Shown piece by piece: positions 34,726 to 46,329 of a stretch of DNA of 64,000 nucleotides. The DNA comes from Linanthus parryae. Taxonomy: Eukaryota > Streptophyta > Magnoliopsida > Ericales > Polemoniaceae. The notes under the pieces were generated by a model. The model was not told where the DNA came from, ran no database searches, and saw nothing but the letters and a program-made list of their open reading frames with translations. A program made the position numbers and the translations under genes. Where the stretch lies: the NCBI GenBank assembly GCA_023055425.1, contig JALGPY010000010.1, positions 15,845,363 to 15,909,362 on the forward strand, given 5' to 3'. Each line of letters begins with the position of its first letter. The first letter of the stretch is position 1.

Positions 34726-35746
34726 CTTTTTAGGGGCTATATATTAATTCTATTTTCCACAATATCATGAGATATTTGAGCTTAATTGTAAGATAATATG
34801 TTGCGTTTTAGCACTTGAGGCTTCATATGCACTATAATGTTAGTCCGGGAGTTTCTATGCATATTTAGATGTTATTTGTCAAATATAATCGCTTGGTATG
34901 TTTTTTCATGTTGTCTTGGCAGGAAATGATGCTAATCAGTTGATAGGAGGCATGGAACGAACTTCGGAAACAATGGGAGCTCAAGTGGAACAAAGAGAAG
35001 CAAAGTTGGAAGAGCTAGGATGACCAACCTTCACTATTTTCAATGCTCAGGAAAATATAAAATGCATTTGAGAGTGATACCGGTGCCAAATGAAAGTATA
35101 CTCAAAGAGCTTTCCAACGATAGGTCACAGAGCTTAATCGGAGTCCGGGTGAGAGAGTAATGGCCCGCGCAAGATCAGCTTACAATTTTTGCCGGGAATT
35201 ACAAATTGGAGGGGCTGAAATGCAATTTTAGCCAAAGTACATTAAAAACTCGTCCCCAACTGGTAAAAACGGGAGAGAAGACCTAGAGGGAAATCATAGA
35301 CACACGGGACACCATTGGAGAGCATCTTGGAGCTTGGGGATTGCACGGATTCGTCGGAGCTTTGCCTATTTCACCGTTTGATCACTTCTTCTCTTCTCTT
35401 TATCATTCTGTGGAGAAACTTTGTATCTTTTTATTTCCATGAGCAGCTAGATTCTTTTCTAGGCTCTATGGAGAGCCTAGGGTTATGTTATACTTTGCTT
35501 TTCCAGATTATTGATATTGATACATGTTTTGGATCATTGATTATGATGAATATTCAACTCTTTTGGTGTATTGTTGAACTAGGGTTATTGACACACCCGA
35601 ATTATGAGATGAATGACCATTAGAGAATGGTTTTGCTTCACGATTATGTTATCTTACTTAATGGTTAATTTAGTTTAGTTATTGTTCATGTTCTTTGCTT
35701 AATCCTTAGCAACAATGAAGTAGTTGTGTTAATGACTTAGAATTGC
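34717..35746 (+). mobile_element. LTR-like fragment A (Athila/Tat-type Ty3/gypsy)
   Basis: It starts TGATAGCACCTTTTTAGGGG and contains text similar in layout to the solo LTR at 54383-55852 (read on minus): a TGATA start, then a GGCAGGAAATG / GGAAC..CTTCGGAA motif. It has no ORF. It abuts the truncated LINE 3 on the left and a second LTR-like block on the right. The right boundary is approximate. Confidence 0.4.
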
Positions 35747-36619
35747 ATGTTTTAGTATGTTAATGAACTCTTCATAACTTGCTAATATGTGTAATTTAGT
35801 TATTTTATCTCTCTTTCTAGAATTATGCTTGTTTTCGTAGTTTTGGTTGTTTTCTCTCATTTTGTAGGTGAAATTGTGATTTGGAACGCAAGAGACTAGC
35901 CTAGGAGGGCCAAACAATGAATTAAATAAACTTGGAGCGCTTGATTGGAAGCTTTTTGAAGATTTGGGGGTCCAAGTGAGAAGAAAAGCGAAGGAAGAAG
36001 GACAAAGTTACATCAACAGGGCCTATTTGAAGATAATCTAACGGGATTGGGGTTATAGTGGAGCTTTTTAAAAGATTTAAGGGCTGCAGTGTAGTGTTCT
36101 TAACGGATCTGGGGTCTAATTATAGTATTCTAAAAGTTTTACGAAGAGCCGGGGGTATTTTAAAAAGTATCCGCAAACAAAGGGGGGTCTTTTTGCAATA
36201 TTCTCTAAACAGCTCATCACGCCAGACCCTTTCTTTCTCTCTCCCCGATGGTTTTATCACAGAATGAACCAGAGCAGCCACGGACGTTCGACCGAAGCTT
36301 CGACGAAGCCCAATAAACGCCTCAAATCGCGACGGAATCAAACCGAATTGGGTGCAAAATGCTCCTCAGCCCACACTCTCTCTACAAATACCCTCAATTT
36401 GGCCCAAAAGGAAAGAACCAAGAAAGCCCTAATTCAACCTAGGGTTCATGAAGGTCTGAAAATCAACAAAAGAGGAGGTTTGGGACGAATTAGACGGTTT
36501 AGATGAGTTCTTAGAGGCCAAGAAACCTATAAGAAGCGTCTATATAAACTGAGAACGAAGAATTGAAGGCTCTATTTGACCCATTTTCGGCTCACAGTGC
36601 TCTGTTCCATTTTCTGCTT

Positions 36620-36664
<45 letters not shown>

Positions 36665-38179
36665 ATTTCGCCCATATTTGGGTCGTTCTTGAGCTAGAAC
36701 GTTGAAAGAGGAAGAGAGGGAGAGAGGAGCATCGTTCTGTACCCAATTTCTAGGCTGTTTTGTAGCGATTTTGGAATTGTTCTGCTGCTGCTCTGTTTCT
36801 ACTCCCGCTACTGTAGCAGCTATTTGGTTGCTAGTTTTAATTCATTTTGGGTAGTTTTGATACAAGTTGGGTTGTTTTGCTCTTCACTTTGAACTATAGC
36901 TTGTGTATTGGGGTTGAATTTGAGAAGAACTTGTGTATTCTTGAGTTTTGAGGTTGAAATATATGGAAATCTATTTGAATATGTTGGTGAAATCTCTTCT
37001 TCAACTCAATAACATGCTTAGCTAGTTTATTTGTTGGGTTACCTGATGAAGTTGGATGGCTTGTTGTTAAGTTTTCAATTTTTCTTCAAATTGTCACAAG
37101 TTGGGATGTTGAGTTCATTGAATTCGTGTGTCGAAAGACAAATCCGAATTGTGGCTTAATCTTGTATGTGGACTCAATTAGATGAGTACATGTCCTTGAT
37201 GCTTGACATAACTCGATTTTGGGTTTCACTATTGAATTCATGAGCTAGACAATTCATCTTTGCTTTAGAATCCACGTTTCTTCAATTGAAAAATATTTTG
37301 TTGTTGAAATTCACTTGCAAGTTCTCTAGCAAAGTCAATTGACCCAACTTCAATCTCTTGAATCGTAGTGTTAGTAGTCGTTTAGTTTATTTCTTAGTTT
37401 CAAACACAACTTGCTCCATCACTTAGGTGGTGGATTTGATAGCTTGGCTAGCTCTAAAGCCTATGGGAAATTTCCTTTATCGCTTTAGTTAGTCGTTTTA
37501 TACTCTTTATTCTACTTTAGCAATTCACTCTCTAACCCTCCTCTCCTTGTGGATTCCACTCCGGACTTACCGGATAATATTACTTGAGACGATATCCTAT
37601 ACTTGGGATTAATTTGGCGAACAAGCTACCCGGAATTTCTAGTACTTAGGTGGAGTGCTCGACGGAGACTTGGCTTAGGGTGATAGAGAATATGAACACA
37701 ATCCGTAATCAATGAGACTGAAAGGTAATTTGAATAGGATTGGCCATTTAGGTAGACGGAGGTGGACCGAGAGGACCCAAAGTAGACCGAGACATAACAT
37801 GCATGAGATCGACAGAAGATTGCAGTAACTAGTAACCTGGCATAACTGAATTAGGATTAGCGTGTTTCAATACAGTGTCCAGAATTGTCTAACAGCCCTA
37901 GGTGATCCATAGATCGCCTAGTCTTTCTCCATAATTGATTAAATGGTGTTTAATTATAAATCCAAAAACATTGTCTTTTCATTATTTTAATACAGCCACT
38001 TGTTTGGGGGTGGCAAACTCTTAAACCATCAAACATTACTCTTGGTTACTTCACTCTTAACTAATATTATAACTAAATAATCTCGTGATTGTCCTCGTGG
38101 GATCGATAACTCGGGGTTGAAATACTACCCTATATTAGTTGAACTGTGCACTTGCGGTAACACGTAAGAAAGCGTGTCA
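35747..38179 (+). mobile_element. Probable 5' LTR of the Athila/Tat-like element
   Basis: The block ends ...GCGTGTCA six bases before a perfect tRNA-Asp primer-binding site, so its right end is well placed. The start (TGTTTTAGTATG) is a guess from the change of sequence. It contains a TATATAA at 36541-36547 with a CT-rich tract 80-120 bp downstream (36624-36661), fitting an LTR promoter and leader. Short open frames inside resemble no protein. Confidence 0.45.
36541..36547 (+). promoter_or_regulatory. TATA box-like motif in LTR
   Basis: TATATAA preceded by GCGTC and followed by a CT-rich leader. Inferred LTR promoter; no transcript evidence. Confidence 0.3.
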
Positions 38180-38185
38180 AGCTTT

Positions 38186-38203
38186 TGGCGCCGTTGCCGG
38201 GGA
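38186..38203 (+). other. Primer-binding site complementary to tRNA-Asp
   Basis: TGGCGCCGTTGCCGGGGA matches the reverse complement of the 3' end of plant tRNA-Asp(GTC). It is the primer site typical of Athila/Tat Ty3/gypsy elements. It marks the left edge of the internal region and predicts minus-strand priming just downstream of the 5' LTR. Confidence 0.9.
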
Positions 38204-38313
38204 CAGCGGTAGATTGTTTAGTTAGAAATTAGTTTGGAGTTTTTATTTTATTTTTAATTTAGTTACTATCTGTTTACCTCACGGGTGTGCTAGTGTTGTC
38301 TTCTCAGGTAGGT

Positions 38314-40436
38314 ATGGCGGAAGCCCAAGGGCAGATTAGCCTCACGATGGAGCAGCTACAAGTTATGGTGGCTGCAGCCGTAGAGAAAGCACTAGCGGCA
38401 ACATCTAGACCGCAGCGGACCTCAATGCCGTACAACCGTTCTGGAAAAGCAATAATCCAGGCATTTGAGGCGAATCTTAAAGGAAGGGAGCCAGCAATTG
38501 TGGTGCCACAAATTCAGGCCGAGAGCTTCTTCCTAAAGCTAAGTGCCATCCAATTTTCTCTGGAACAGTGCACCTTTGCTGGTACATATGAGGAAGGCCC
38601 ACATGAATTTAATGGGAGATTTCAGAGCCATTGTGGGCTAATTCACTATAGTGGGGGCACTTCTGAATCAATTAAGCTGATGCTCTTCCCTCATTGTCTC
38701 AAGGGAGCTACTGTGGATTGGCTAGATTCGTTGCCATCCAACTAAATCAAGACGTGTGAAGAGTGTGCCTCCTTGTTCATGGGTTCATTTTTTCCCATCT
38801 CACGCATGATTCAGCTCCAGAACGAGATATGGTCATTCAAGCAGAAGCAGCATGAATCTATGGTCAAAGCATGGGAGCGTCTCAACTGCTTGCTACGCAA
38901 ATGCCCCAACCATGGAATTTCCAAAGCCCATATCATCCAAATCTTTTATGATGCACTTGGAAATCTTGACAAAGACAATATTGACAGAGAAGCTGGGGGT
39001 AATTTCTTGTTCAAATGCGATGAGGAGGGTGCATATGAGCTTATGAGACGTGTGGTGGAGTACGAGGAGAGTTTGGATTATGAGTCCCACCAGCAAGAAC
39101 TGAGGAAGCAAAATACAATTGATTATGGAACAATTCAGGTGAATGCGGTGGAGGCAGTGCATGAAGCAGTTGTTTCAGAGTTGCAGCAGCAACAACAAGA
39201 TTTAGCTTCAGAGTTGGCTGAGCTGAGACGAGTGATGAAAGTGATGGGTCAGCACGTGATGTTCATGATTGCAGAGAGCACTACTTTTGCAGTTGCACTC
39301 CGGGAAGCTCTAGCAGATGTTAAGGATCTTAAGCAGCAACTCGAATACAGAACACTAGAACACAATGTGGTTGCATCTGGGGAACATGTTCAGGCCATCA
39401 CCACTCGCAGTGGTACAACAATCAAAGACCCTCCATACCCCAGTCATGCCAGAGCTGTAGAGTCAAAGGATAAGGAGCATGAGATTTTCGAATCTATGAA
39501 GACCCCTGTCATGGTCGCCCAATCAAAGGGCATGACTCAGCAGGACGAGGAGGATTCTACTGAGGTATTAATTTTATCTCCTCCCTCTACTTCAGATATT
39601 CCATACACATTACGTAGTAGGAAGAAGATGATGATTCTGAGGAATACATGCGCTTTCTGAAAGTCTTTTCTAAATTGCATATTAATATTCCCTTGATTGA
39701 GGCACTTCAAAAGATGCCTAAGTATTCTCGGTTTATTAAGGATGCAGTCCTTGGTAAGAAAGCAGTGGATCAATTTCAAGGAGTGAACTTAAATGAGCAT
39801 GTTAGTTCATAAGTTTTGCCTGGGCTACCTAAGAAGAGGAAGGAACCAGGTAGCTTTGTCATTGAAGCTACATTGGGTGATTCCTACACTGGGAGAGCTC
39901 TCTGCAATTTGGGAGAAAGCGTGAATTTGATGCCTCTGTCGGTATTCAAAAAGTTAAGTGTGGGGGAACCTCAGAAAACCTGGATCACTCTTCATTTTGC
40001 GGACACATCATCCAAGAGAGCCTGTGGGATGATACAGGATGTACTTGTGAGAGTTGGAAGCCTGATCATGCCAGCTGACTTTGTCATATTGAACATGCCA
40101 GTTGGTGATGTGCCTATAATTCTAGGTATGCCGGTTTTAGCAACTGGGCGTACTCTCATTGGTGTGGAGAATGGAGAGCTGATTATGAGGGTACAAGATG
40201 ACATGGAGACTTTTCGGGTCTTCGAACCGACACCTCAGTACTCGTGGGAGCATAAGCCACGGGTTCCATTTGCTGTACAAGTGAAGCGAAAACTTCCTGG
40301 TTTATCGCAAGGGGATCCACCTGACTACTGGGAAAGGAACAAGCCATCAGCTGTGCAAGCACATGAAGCAGTACTTCAAATTCAGCATAGGAAAGCTAAG
40401 CTAGAAGCGGCACAATGTGCCAGACGACCCTCGTGA
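38314..40436 (+). pseudogene. Gag-protease of a Ty3/gypsy (Athila/Tat-like) element, no RT or integrase
   Basis: The ATG at 38314 opens gag (MAEAQGQISLTMEQLQVMV). The retrotransposon-gag core follows: MLFPHCLKGATVDWLDSLP, FFPISRMIQLQNEIWSFKQK and SMVKAWERLNCLLRKCPNHG. An in-frame TAA at 38743 interrupts it. A frameshift near 39600-39626 leads to FLKVFSKLHINIP, then TAA at 39810. The retropepsin region (39816-40436) has PGSFVIEATLGD and PIILGMPVLATGR. Where the family has Asp-Leu-Gly-Ala at the active site it has CNLGESVNLMP, so the catalytic Asp is Asn. Pol does not follow: the AGCGCTTCTTGGTAGGCAAC motif comes straight after. Dead and non-autonomous. Confidence 0.85.
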
Positions 40437-41019
40437 GGTGGAAAAGGTAACTGGGTCGGGCCGTCGACCTTAAATTACAAGCGCTTCTTGGTAGGCAACC
40501 CAATGTAGAGTAGGAATTTCATTCTTTTGTTTAGTTTATGTACTTCGAATCCTCCATATTTAATAGTGAGAGATGAGAGAGAGAGTTTTGATATTTGAAT
40601 TGAGTGTGCAGGATACAAGTACTGAAGACCCTTTGAATTCCCCTTCTTGATGCATGTGCACTACATTGAACGCAATACGAGGCACAAAGAGCAATTTGAT
40701 AATAGGAGCTTGAAAAAGAGGCTACTCAATATTGAGGATTAGATATGCATTAATTTAGTATATTGGCAGCTAGTTGTGGCCCGAATTTGCATGCATCGGA
40801 ATCCGAAGAGGGATGAAAGAAAACACAAGTTTAAAGGGGCACGATTCTTGCGCTAGAGAGCAATTTTGAAGATGAGATGAAAAATTCCCCAGACTTTGGG
40901 AATTATTCAGTCAACAATGGATTCTAAATTCAATGACAAGTCTGTGAGCGTGAGAATCAAAAGAATCGGACACCGGATGAAGAAACTAGAGCAAAAATAA
41001 AAACCGGTAAGTCCCAGTC

Positions 41020-41150
41020 CATTTTGGCACGAAATGATTTCTATTTTGGCCCGAATGCTGCATATTTTGGCCCGAATTGAAAAGGGTCTCCTGTTTTGGA
41101 TTTTCTCAACCATTTCGGCCCGAAATGCTATCCATTTAGACCCGAAATGG
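41020..41150 (+). repeat. Degenerate minisatellite of TTTTGGCCCGAAATG-like units
   Basis: Five units of roughly 25-30 bp carry variants of ATTTTGGCCCGAAATG (ATTTTGGCACGAAATG, ATTTTGGCCCGAATGC, ATTTTGGCCCGAATTG, ATTTCGGCCCGAAATG, ATTTAGACCCGAAATG). It lies in the 3' spacer of the retroelement. Confidence 0.6.
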
Positions 41151-41250
41151 TCCGCTACACTTGATTTTCTTCTTCTCTCTTCTTTGCACTTTGGGATCGT
41201 TTACTTAGGGGTTCTCCTTAGTATCATTGAGGACAATGATTATCTCAAGT

Positions 41251-41275
41251 GTGTGGGGGGGGGGGGGAGGGGGGG
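41251..41275 (+). other. Polypurine tract-like G-run of the Athila/Tat-like element
   Basis: The sequence GAGGACAATGATTATCTCAA followed by GTGTG and a nearly pure G tract (41255-41275, one A) matches the motif seen before the 3' end in Athila/Tat elements. Confidence 0.55.
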
Positions 41276-42832
41276 TTACACATATCTTTACTTGCCTTAC
41301 ATTGCATAACCATGTTACATATAGATTAGTGAGTCGGTTTTGCATATAGAGTTAGTCTCTAGGATTGCATGTGCACGTTTCTATATTGCGTTGTATATAT
41401 TATTTGTGCACGTTTAATTATTGAACCATATTTATAGAAATAAACACTTAATCGAGTGTGTTGTTTAGCAAATCTTTTTGAGTATTGAGTCTTGTTTAAT
41501 CATTTTGTCAACCAATGGATTATCATTTGAGAATTTTGGAGAAATATGTATTATTATAATATATTCTGGGCTTATTTAATAGTATTTTTTTGGAAAATAA
41601 AATAATGTTGTAGTGTGCTAAAATGAGTTAGCTTTTGAGAATTGGGTTGTTAGGACTAAACTGACATTCTAGGTGGTATTAACATGAGGTGCTAGGACCG
41701 TGACCGAGAGCCCTTGCATGGCATGTCGAGTAGTACAATTGATCGTTATGTAGAATTGTGATTGATTAGAATATCGATAACTTGTAGGCGAAGAGTTCTC
41801 TGACGAGGGATACATCGAGTATTACTAGAGACAATTTGCGGTATTAGTTCTTCATTTGAGGTGGGTAAACATGCCAGGCCTAGTGTACCTATTGCCCTTC
41901 GTGTCAAATGATATTTTCCTACTTGTCTCAAAATGAATTTGTGTGTTATGTGCTATTTGAATATTGATTTCCACTTGGGAAATATTGTATTGAAAACATC
42001 ACAAGAATCTAATAATTGATGATAACGTAAAGTGGAAGAGTTTTGCGGGGTTGTTACATGTTTACTTTTGGCTTGGTCGTGTTGACTACGGTCACTCGTC
42101 CAATTAATTTTACTTAATCCGGTTGCAATGCCCCGAATGGCTCCTTGTACTCACTCTTCTGGCCGCAAGAGTCTTAAGAGGATGTCGGCACTTAAGGTCC
42201 TGGATGCTTGCGAGATGGTTGGTTCTTTCCCCGTATCAACAAATTAACAATGTGGTTTTGGACTTGATGGTTATCAATGAAAAATGAAAGAATATTTGAA
42301 TTTGGAATTCCCTAATTTAGACAATGAATATGACTTTGGGAAAATACAACAAAATTGGAATCTCTCTTGTTTTCTTATAAGTGTTAAGCTTTTGCTTCCG
42401 CTGTGTTTAAGTTAAAATACTACGTGACAAGTTGCTTACTATTTTACAAATTGCCCCATCATCATTTTACATGCTTGGGTGTTTGTTTGCCAGTATTTAT
42501 TGCTGATGTTGGAAACTGTGGTGTTCGCTTTCTATTTTCTTGACCACATGTTCAGATGATGGGAGCTTGGCTTAGTGGTGAACGCGAATCACATCTAGAC
42601 TTCTGAAACTTCCAGTTTAATAAATAGACTATCTTTTAGTTTCACGATTTCATTAGATTTGTTAAGTGTCGTGTTTGAGGCACATCAATTTAAATCGTAA
42701 TAAGTATTACTTTAAGAATCTATGGTTGTGATCCTTGGATCCTTTTTTAAATGTCCTTGTATCCGGGTTTCATCTCGGATACGGAGTAACACCCTCCCGA
42801 GCTTCTGACTTGGCCAAATTTGAGGTGTTACA
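41276..42832 (+). mobile_element. Retroelement 3' spacer and truncated LTR remnants
   Basis: No gene is found. The last part (about 42700-42832) ends TTTGAGGTGTTACA immediately before a tRNA-iMet-like primer site, so it is read as the 3' end of a left LTR whose start is lost. The rest is probably 3' spacer of the Athila/Tat-like element. Internal boundaries cannot be fixed. Confidence 0.4.
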
Positions 42833-43129
42833 GGTGGTATCATAGCCGACCCTGGTCCCGCTAGGGCTGTGTGGCGGTGTGCCGCCATCCAAGGGGGAAC
42901 GTGACTGAGCAGTCTCGACGAGGACGTCGAGTATATAAGGTGGGGGGATTGTAATATCATGTCCCACATTGAGATACTGTGGATGAGAGGTGTGCTATAT
43001 AGTACACCATGTGGATTACTACTAGTGCCTTCAAGGCTTAAGCATTTTTATCCGGTGGTACGGGTAAAGAAGTTGATGGGATCGTAATCCACGGGTGTTA
43101 TTATTATTAATAATTATTTATTTTTGTAT

Positions 43130-43164
<35 letters not shown>

Positions 43165-43402
43165 TTTTAATGTGTTTAATTAGTTAAATATGATCGGGCT
43201 TTCTTGTATGGCCCGTAAGAGTCTAAGGTTAGGTTTAAGAGTTTATTTTAACAAGTTGTCGTTCTTCAGTTATTTTTATCGAATGAATTGATTATTGAAA
43301 AGAAATCTTTATTCGGTCAACACTAGTTATTAGAATAGCGTCGTAGGCTACAAGCTACTGGTCAGTTATTGTAGATTTTCACAAAATCATTAACCCCCGT
43401 AC
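42833..43402 (+). mobile_element. TRIM-like LTR element stub (primer site, about 117-bp interior, LTR start)
   Basis: TGGTATCATAGC at 42835-42846 is a near-perfect initiator-Met primer site. Only about 100 bp later a purine tract (AAGGTGGGGGGA, 42937-42948) precedes TGTAATATCATGTCCCACAT at 42950, a typical LTR start. A (TTTA)n tract lies at about 43120-43167. The right LTR does not end like the left one (no GAGGTGTTACA), so it is interrupted or truncated near 43402. Confidence 0.45.
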
Positions 43403-44668
43403 CTTTACAGTATCAATTGGTGCTTTTCATTGAATTCACGATTCATCTGGTGATACAATGACGAACAAAGCAAGAATTTCTGCAACTCTTGGCGAACGGT
43501 TGCTTGCTGCAATCGAACACCTAGAGACCCGAATCGGTGTTCTTGTGAACAAAGTCGACGTGTTCGAAGCCCGGTTTGTCGCCCTCGAAGCACAGCTGCC
43601 GTCGCCAGATAGGCCAGAGCAATACCACCAAGAACAGCCGTTGCCGCCGCTGGAAGTCACCCAACAGCAGCAACCTGTTCTCTCAGACCAGCCATAGCAG
43701 GAGGTTACCCCAAACCCGTACGCAATAGCGGACCATTCCGCCACCGATCTGCTTCAGCGGCCAAAGAAGGAGATTACCCACAATCCACAACTACTCCTGC
43801 AACCGGACGCCATGGCCGCCACACCACCGGACCTGAAGCTCCTCACACCAGTCTTGACGGCTCAACAACAACAAACGGCTTCAATTCGGTTCGTGAACCA
43901 GCCATCGGTCAACCCAACTGCCGATCCGTGCTAGCCCAAACCGCCGTAACCAGTCCGGGCAGATTCCGATTGCCTCCGTCACCGCAATCGAACTCCTATA
44001 CCCATTCGGCACCATCTCTACGCATTCACCAACATTGTTCCAACCTTCTCTGCAACAATCGCCTGCTACCGTCGATTACTCCGACAACCAACCCCATCAG
44101 CCATGCCCAACAGCAACTTAATTCGTGGTTACTTCCCAAGATGCGGCTAGGGAAACCAACCCCAGTGGGCTTCCTTCATTTGGGCTAAATACTACAATTG
44201 GGCCTAATTCAGCATCTAGGCTTTATTATGCAAGTGGACCTATTTCTGATTTTAGCTACCCATAAGTAACTACTAAGCCCTATAATGTTGGTTCACCAGC
44301 TAATATTGGTCAGCCCATAGCATTTGATGGTCCATATAATGTCCATCCACTAGGTCATCAACGTCACCGTCCTCCATCGTATATGCCTCCACCGACTACT
44401 ACTGAGACCGCTTATCATATGAAGAAGATTTGTATTATGCTCCAACGCACTATGAAACCCATGAACGTAGGCACTGCCGTACTTTGCGTTTCGATGAAGA
44501 TAACCGCAGGCCTCATTCTATGCTCCGCTTTGAGGACAAGGCGATTTTAAACGGGAGGGGAGTTGATACGGGAAGATACACGTATCCGCACACGACAATG
44601 CCATACCGTTACCAGCTGAAGTATAACGACTATTATTATTATTATTATTATTGTTGTTGTTGTTGTAT
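43403..44668 (+). pseudogene. Remnant of another LTR retrotransposon (gag-like N-terminus, purine tract)
   Basis: ACAGTATCAATTGGTGCTTT at about 43400 resembles an LTR end plus primer site. The ATG at 43458 opens MTNKARISATLGERLLAAIE, then HLETRIGVLVNKVDVFEARF, a coiled-coil-like gag N-terminus followed by Pro/Gln-rich text. The first stop is a TAG at 43695, after which the frame continues with further stops. GGACAAGGCGATTTTAAACG plus GGAGGGGAG (to 44562) resembles a polypurine tract before TGATACGGG, a possible LTR start. RT and integrase are missing. A TTA/TTG trinucleotide repeat (44629-44668) ends the block. Confidence 0.4.
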
Positions 44669-44704
44669 TTTTAACGCATCTGTTCGTATTTCTGTGATAT
44701 TGTT
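44669..44704 (-). pseudogene. Anoctamin-like gene, broken exon (minus strand)
   Basis: On the minus strand, after a TTCTGCAG acceptor, the exon reads NNITEIRTDALK and then runs into ATACAACAACAAC repeat sequence. Plant anoctamin-like proteins continue here with a Leu-Leu-rich helix, so the exon is cut after its twelfth codon. It follows the exon at 44784-44866 across a short intron. The breakpoint coincides with the trinucleotide repeat at the end of a retroelement remnant. Confidence 0.75.
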
Positions 44705-44783
44705 CTGCAGAATAAAACCAAAGGCAAGATTTAAGAAAGTGCCTTAAACTATGCTGAAGACCAAACTAGAGCTGAATAGTTAC

Positions 44784-44866
44784 CAAAGCTGCAAAGGCAA
44801 AAGCTGGTGGAAATGCACAAGCGAACATCATAACCATGCCAAACTGCAATGCCAATTCTAGAAAGT
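44784..44866 (-). pseudogene. Anoctamin (TMEM16)-like gene, inverted exon
   Basis: The minus-strand exon of 83 nt is flanked by an AG acceptor (CTGCAG) and a GT donor (GTAACT). It encodes [20 protein letters not shown] followed by AFAFAAL, a conserved membrane-helix segment of plant anoctamin-like (TMEM16) proteins, which are ion channels or lipid scramblases. It is in the opposite orientation to the last two exons of the same gene (46171 and 47160, plus strand). It is followed on the minus strand by the start of the next exon, so the order of this fragment is native but inverted. No upstream exons are seen between it and 46171. Confidence 0.82.
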
Positions 44867-45164
44867 CTGCAGTTTTGAGCGAAGGATTGCGGATTTCAAA
44901 AACATTTAGAGAACACAAACCATTGAAACATCCAAAAACAATGTCCATGGATCATCTGACAGACATGTAAAGAGAATGTATGCAGTTGCACAATGAAGGG
45001 TAAAAGCTGTAACTGGTGTCGGAAGGAATATATCGGGCTAGATAATTCTAGTTTAGTGTAGTATGATAGCCATGCTCCACCATTTTGTGGTGGCATCAAA
45101 TCACTGAATACATTTTTTTCCTTTTCGTGATTACAGTCAGTAATAGCGAATCAAACCCGTATAT

Positions 45165-45225
45165 AACCCACCTCTCCTTGCGGATTCAAATCCGTGCCTA
45201 CCGAATATTACTTAAGAGATTTCAT
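45165..45225 (+). repeat. LTR-like sliver between the inverted anoctamin pieces
   Basis: ACCTCTCCTTGCGGATTC and CCGAATATTACTTAAGAGA parallel 37536-37590 in the Athila/Tat-like LTR (CCTCTCCTTGTGGATTC, then CCGGATAATATTACTTGAGA), in the same orientation. Confidence 0.45.
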
Positions 45226-46170
45226 TCACTCGTAAATCGTGTTAAACAAACAGCAGAAGGAATAGCATATACATGAATGGACCCAAACCCCTTCGCTCAG
45301 AAATTTGAAAAACGAGACTAGAACTCCAAATCATCGGGAAACCATGAATTTTTTTAAATGTCTTCACTACGTTCCTTCATTGCGGTCTTCGCGGGTGAGA
45401 AATCAGCATTCTCTTTGTGACATTCCATCCCAGATGCACTTTTTGAGAATTTGAGGTTTGGTTCATCACAATGTCAGTTTCTATTCGAATTTGATGTCTA
45501 TGTCCACTGATGATCGGTAAGCTGTAATCACTACCCAAAGGGGAAAATGACAAGGGCGAGGCTGTTGCATCATCAAAAGAAATTGTGATATGCTTCCCAA
45601 CTCGTTCCCCATTTGAACTGGTTTATGCATGATTTTTTGCCTTGGCATATTGATGTAGTAGCCCTAATACGGGGCATCAATCAACTGATCACCACGCACT
45701 TTAGATCATTATGGACAACTGCAACATCTTAAATCAAGGTTCACCAGTACATATAACATAGAAAGATCCATCCCCCCCCCCCCCCCCCCCCCCCCCCAAA
45801 GTGGAATGCAACATTATTGCCTGATCATGTATCATGTAGCCAAACTCATGTAAAAACTCTATTAAGGATATCAGCACTTATTAAACTGGCTTGCAGTAAT
45901 TCTATGTCGTAGTTTTTTTTATGAGCACATTTTACATAAAGATACACCAATCAAAGAATTAAGTAAATTTTGGGCTGTCCGAGAACTATTTATAATCATT
46001 TACAACTTGAAATGCTTGGCATAGGAATTAATCATCTTTTTTGGAGCTAGTGCTTCATCCTAATTGGTTAACTTACAAACTGATATCCGCCAACCAAAGA
46101 CGATACCAGAGACAGTAACTAAATCTGTTGATGCTGTGTTCCTCTCATGATACCTTCCTCTGAACTGCAG
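45226..46170. other. Non-coding DNA upstream of the plus-strand anoctamin exons
   Basis: It includes a C26 homopolymer (45772-45797) and intron-like AT-rich DNA. The missing part of the split anoctamin exon was looked for on both strands and not found. One inversion breakpoint must lie between 44866 and 46170. Confidence 0.5.
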
Positions 46171-46329
46171 TTTCTGATAGTGACGTCCATATGTACAAAC
46201 TGCGCACTTCTGGCATGCTTGTATGATCTAGAAGGGAAATGGAAAATCGAACCTGGACTTGCAGCAATCCTCATCATGGAGCACATCCTTTTGTTAATCA
46301 AATTTGTCTTCTCCCGTATTGTTCCAGAG
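46171..46329 (+). pseudogene. Anoctamin (TMEM16)-like gene, penultimate exon
   Basis: The exon is bounded by an AACTGCAG acceptor and a GAG/GTGATC donor, 53 codons in phase 0. It reads [20 protein letters not shown], then [20 protein letters not shown] and [13 protein letters not shown]. This is the last hydrophobic part of plant anoctamin-like proteins (membrane helices). The exon itself is intact. The preceding exon (the remainder after DALK) is not found upstream on this strand, so the gene is not whole in this window. Whether these exons are still transcribed cannot be judged. Confidence 0.85.

Noticed and set aside
36058..36746. Several 60-80-codon open frames
   Set aside because: Inside a probable LTR; no family features and mutually overlapping.
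38186..38203. tRNA-like sequence
   Set aside because: Only the last 17-18 bases of tRNA-Asp in reverse complement: a primer-binding site, not a tRNA gene.
42712..42969. 85-codon open frame, minus strand
   Set aside because: Shadow frame across an LTR/primer-site junction.
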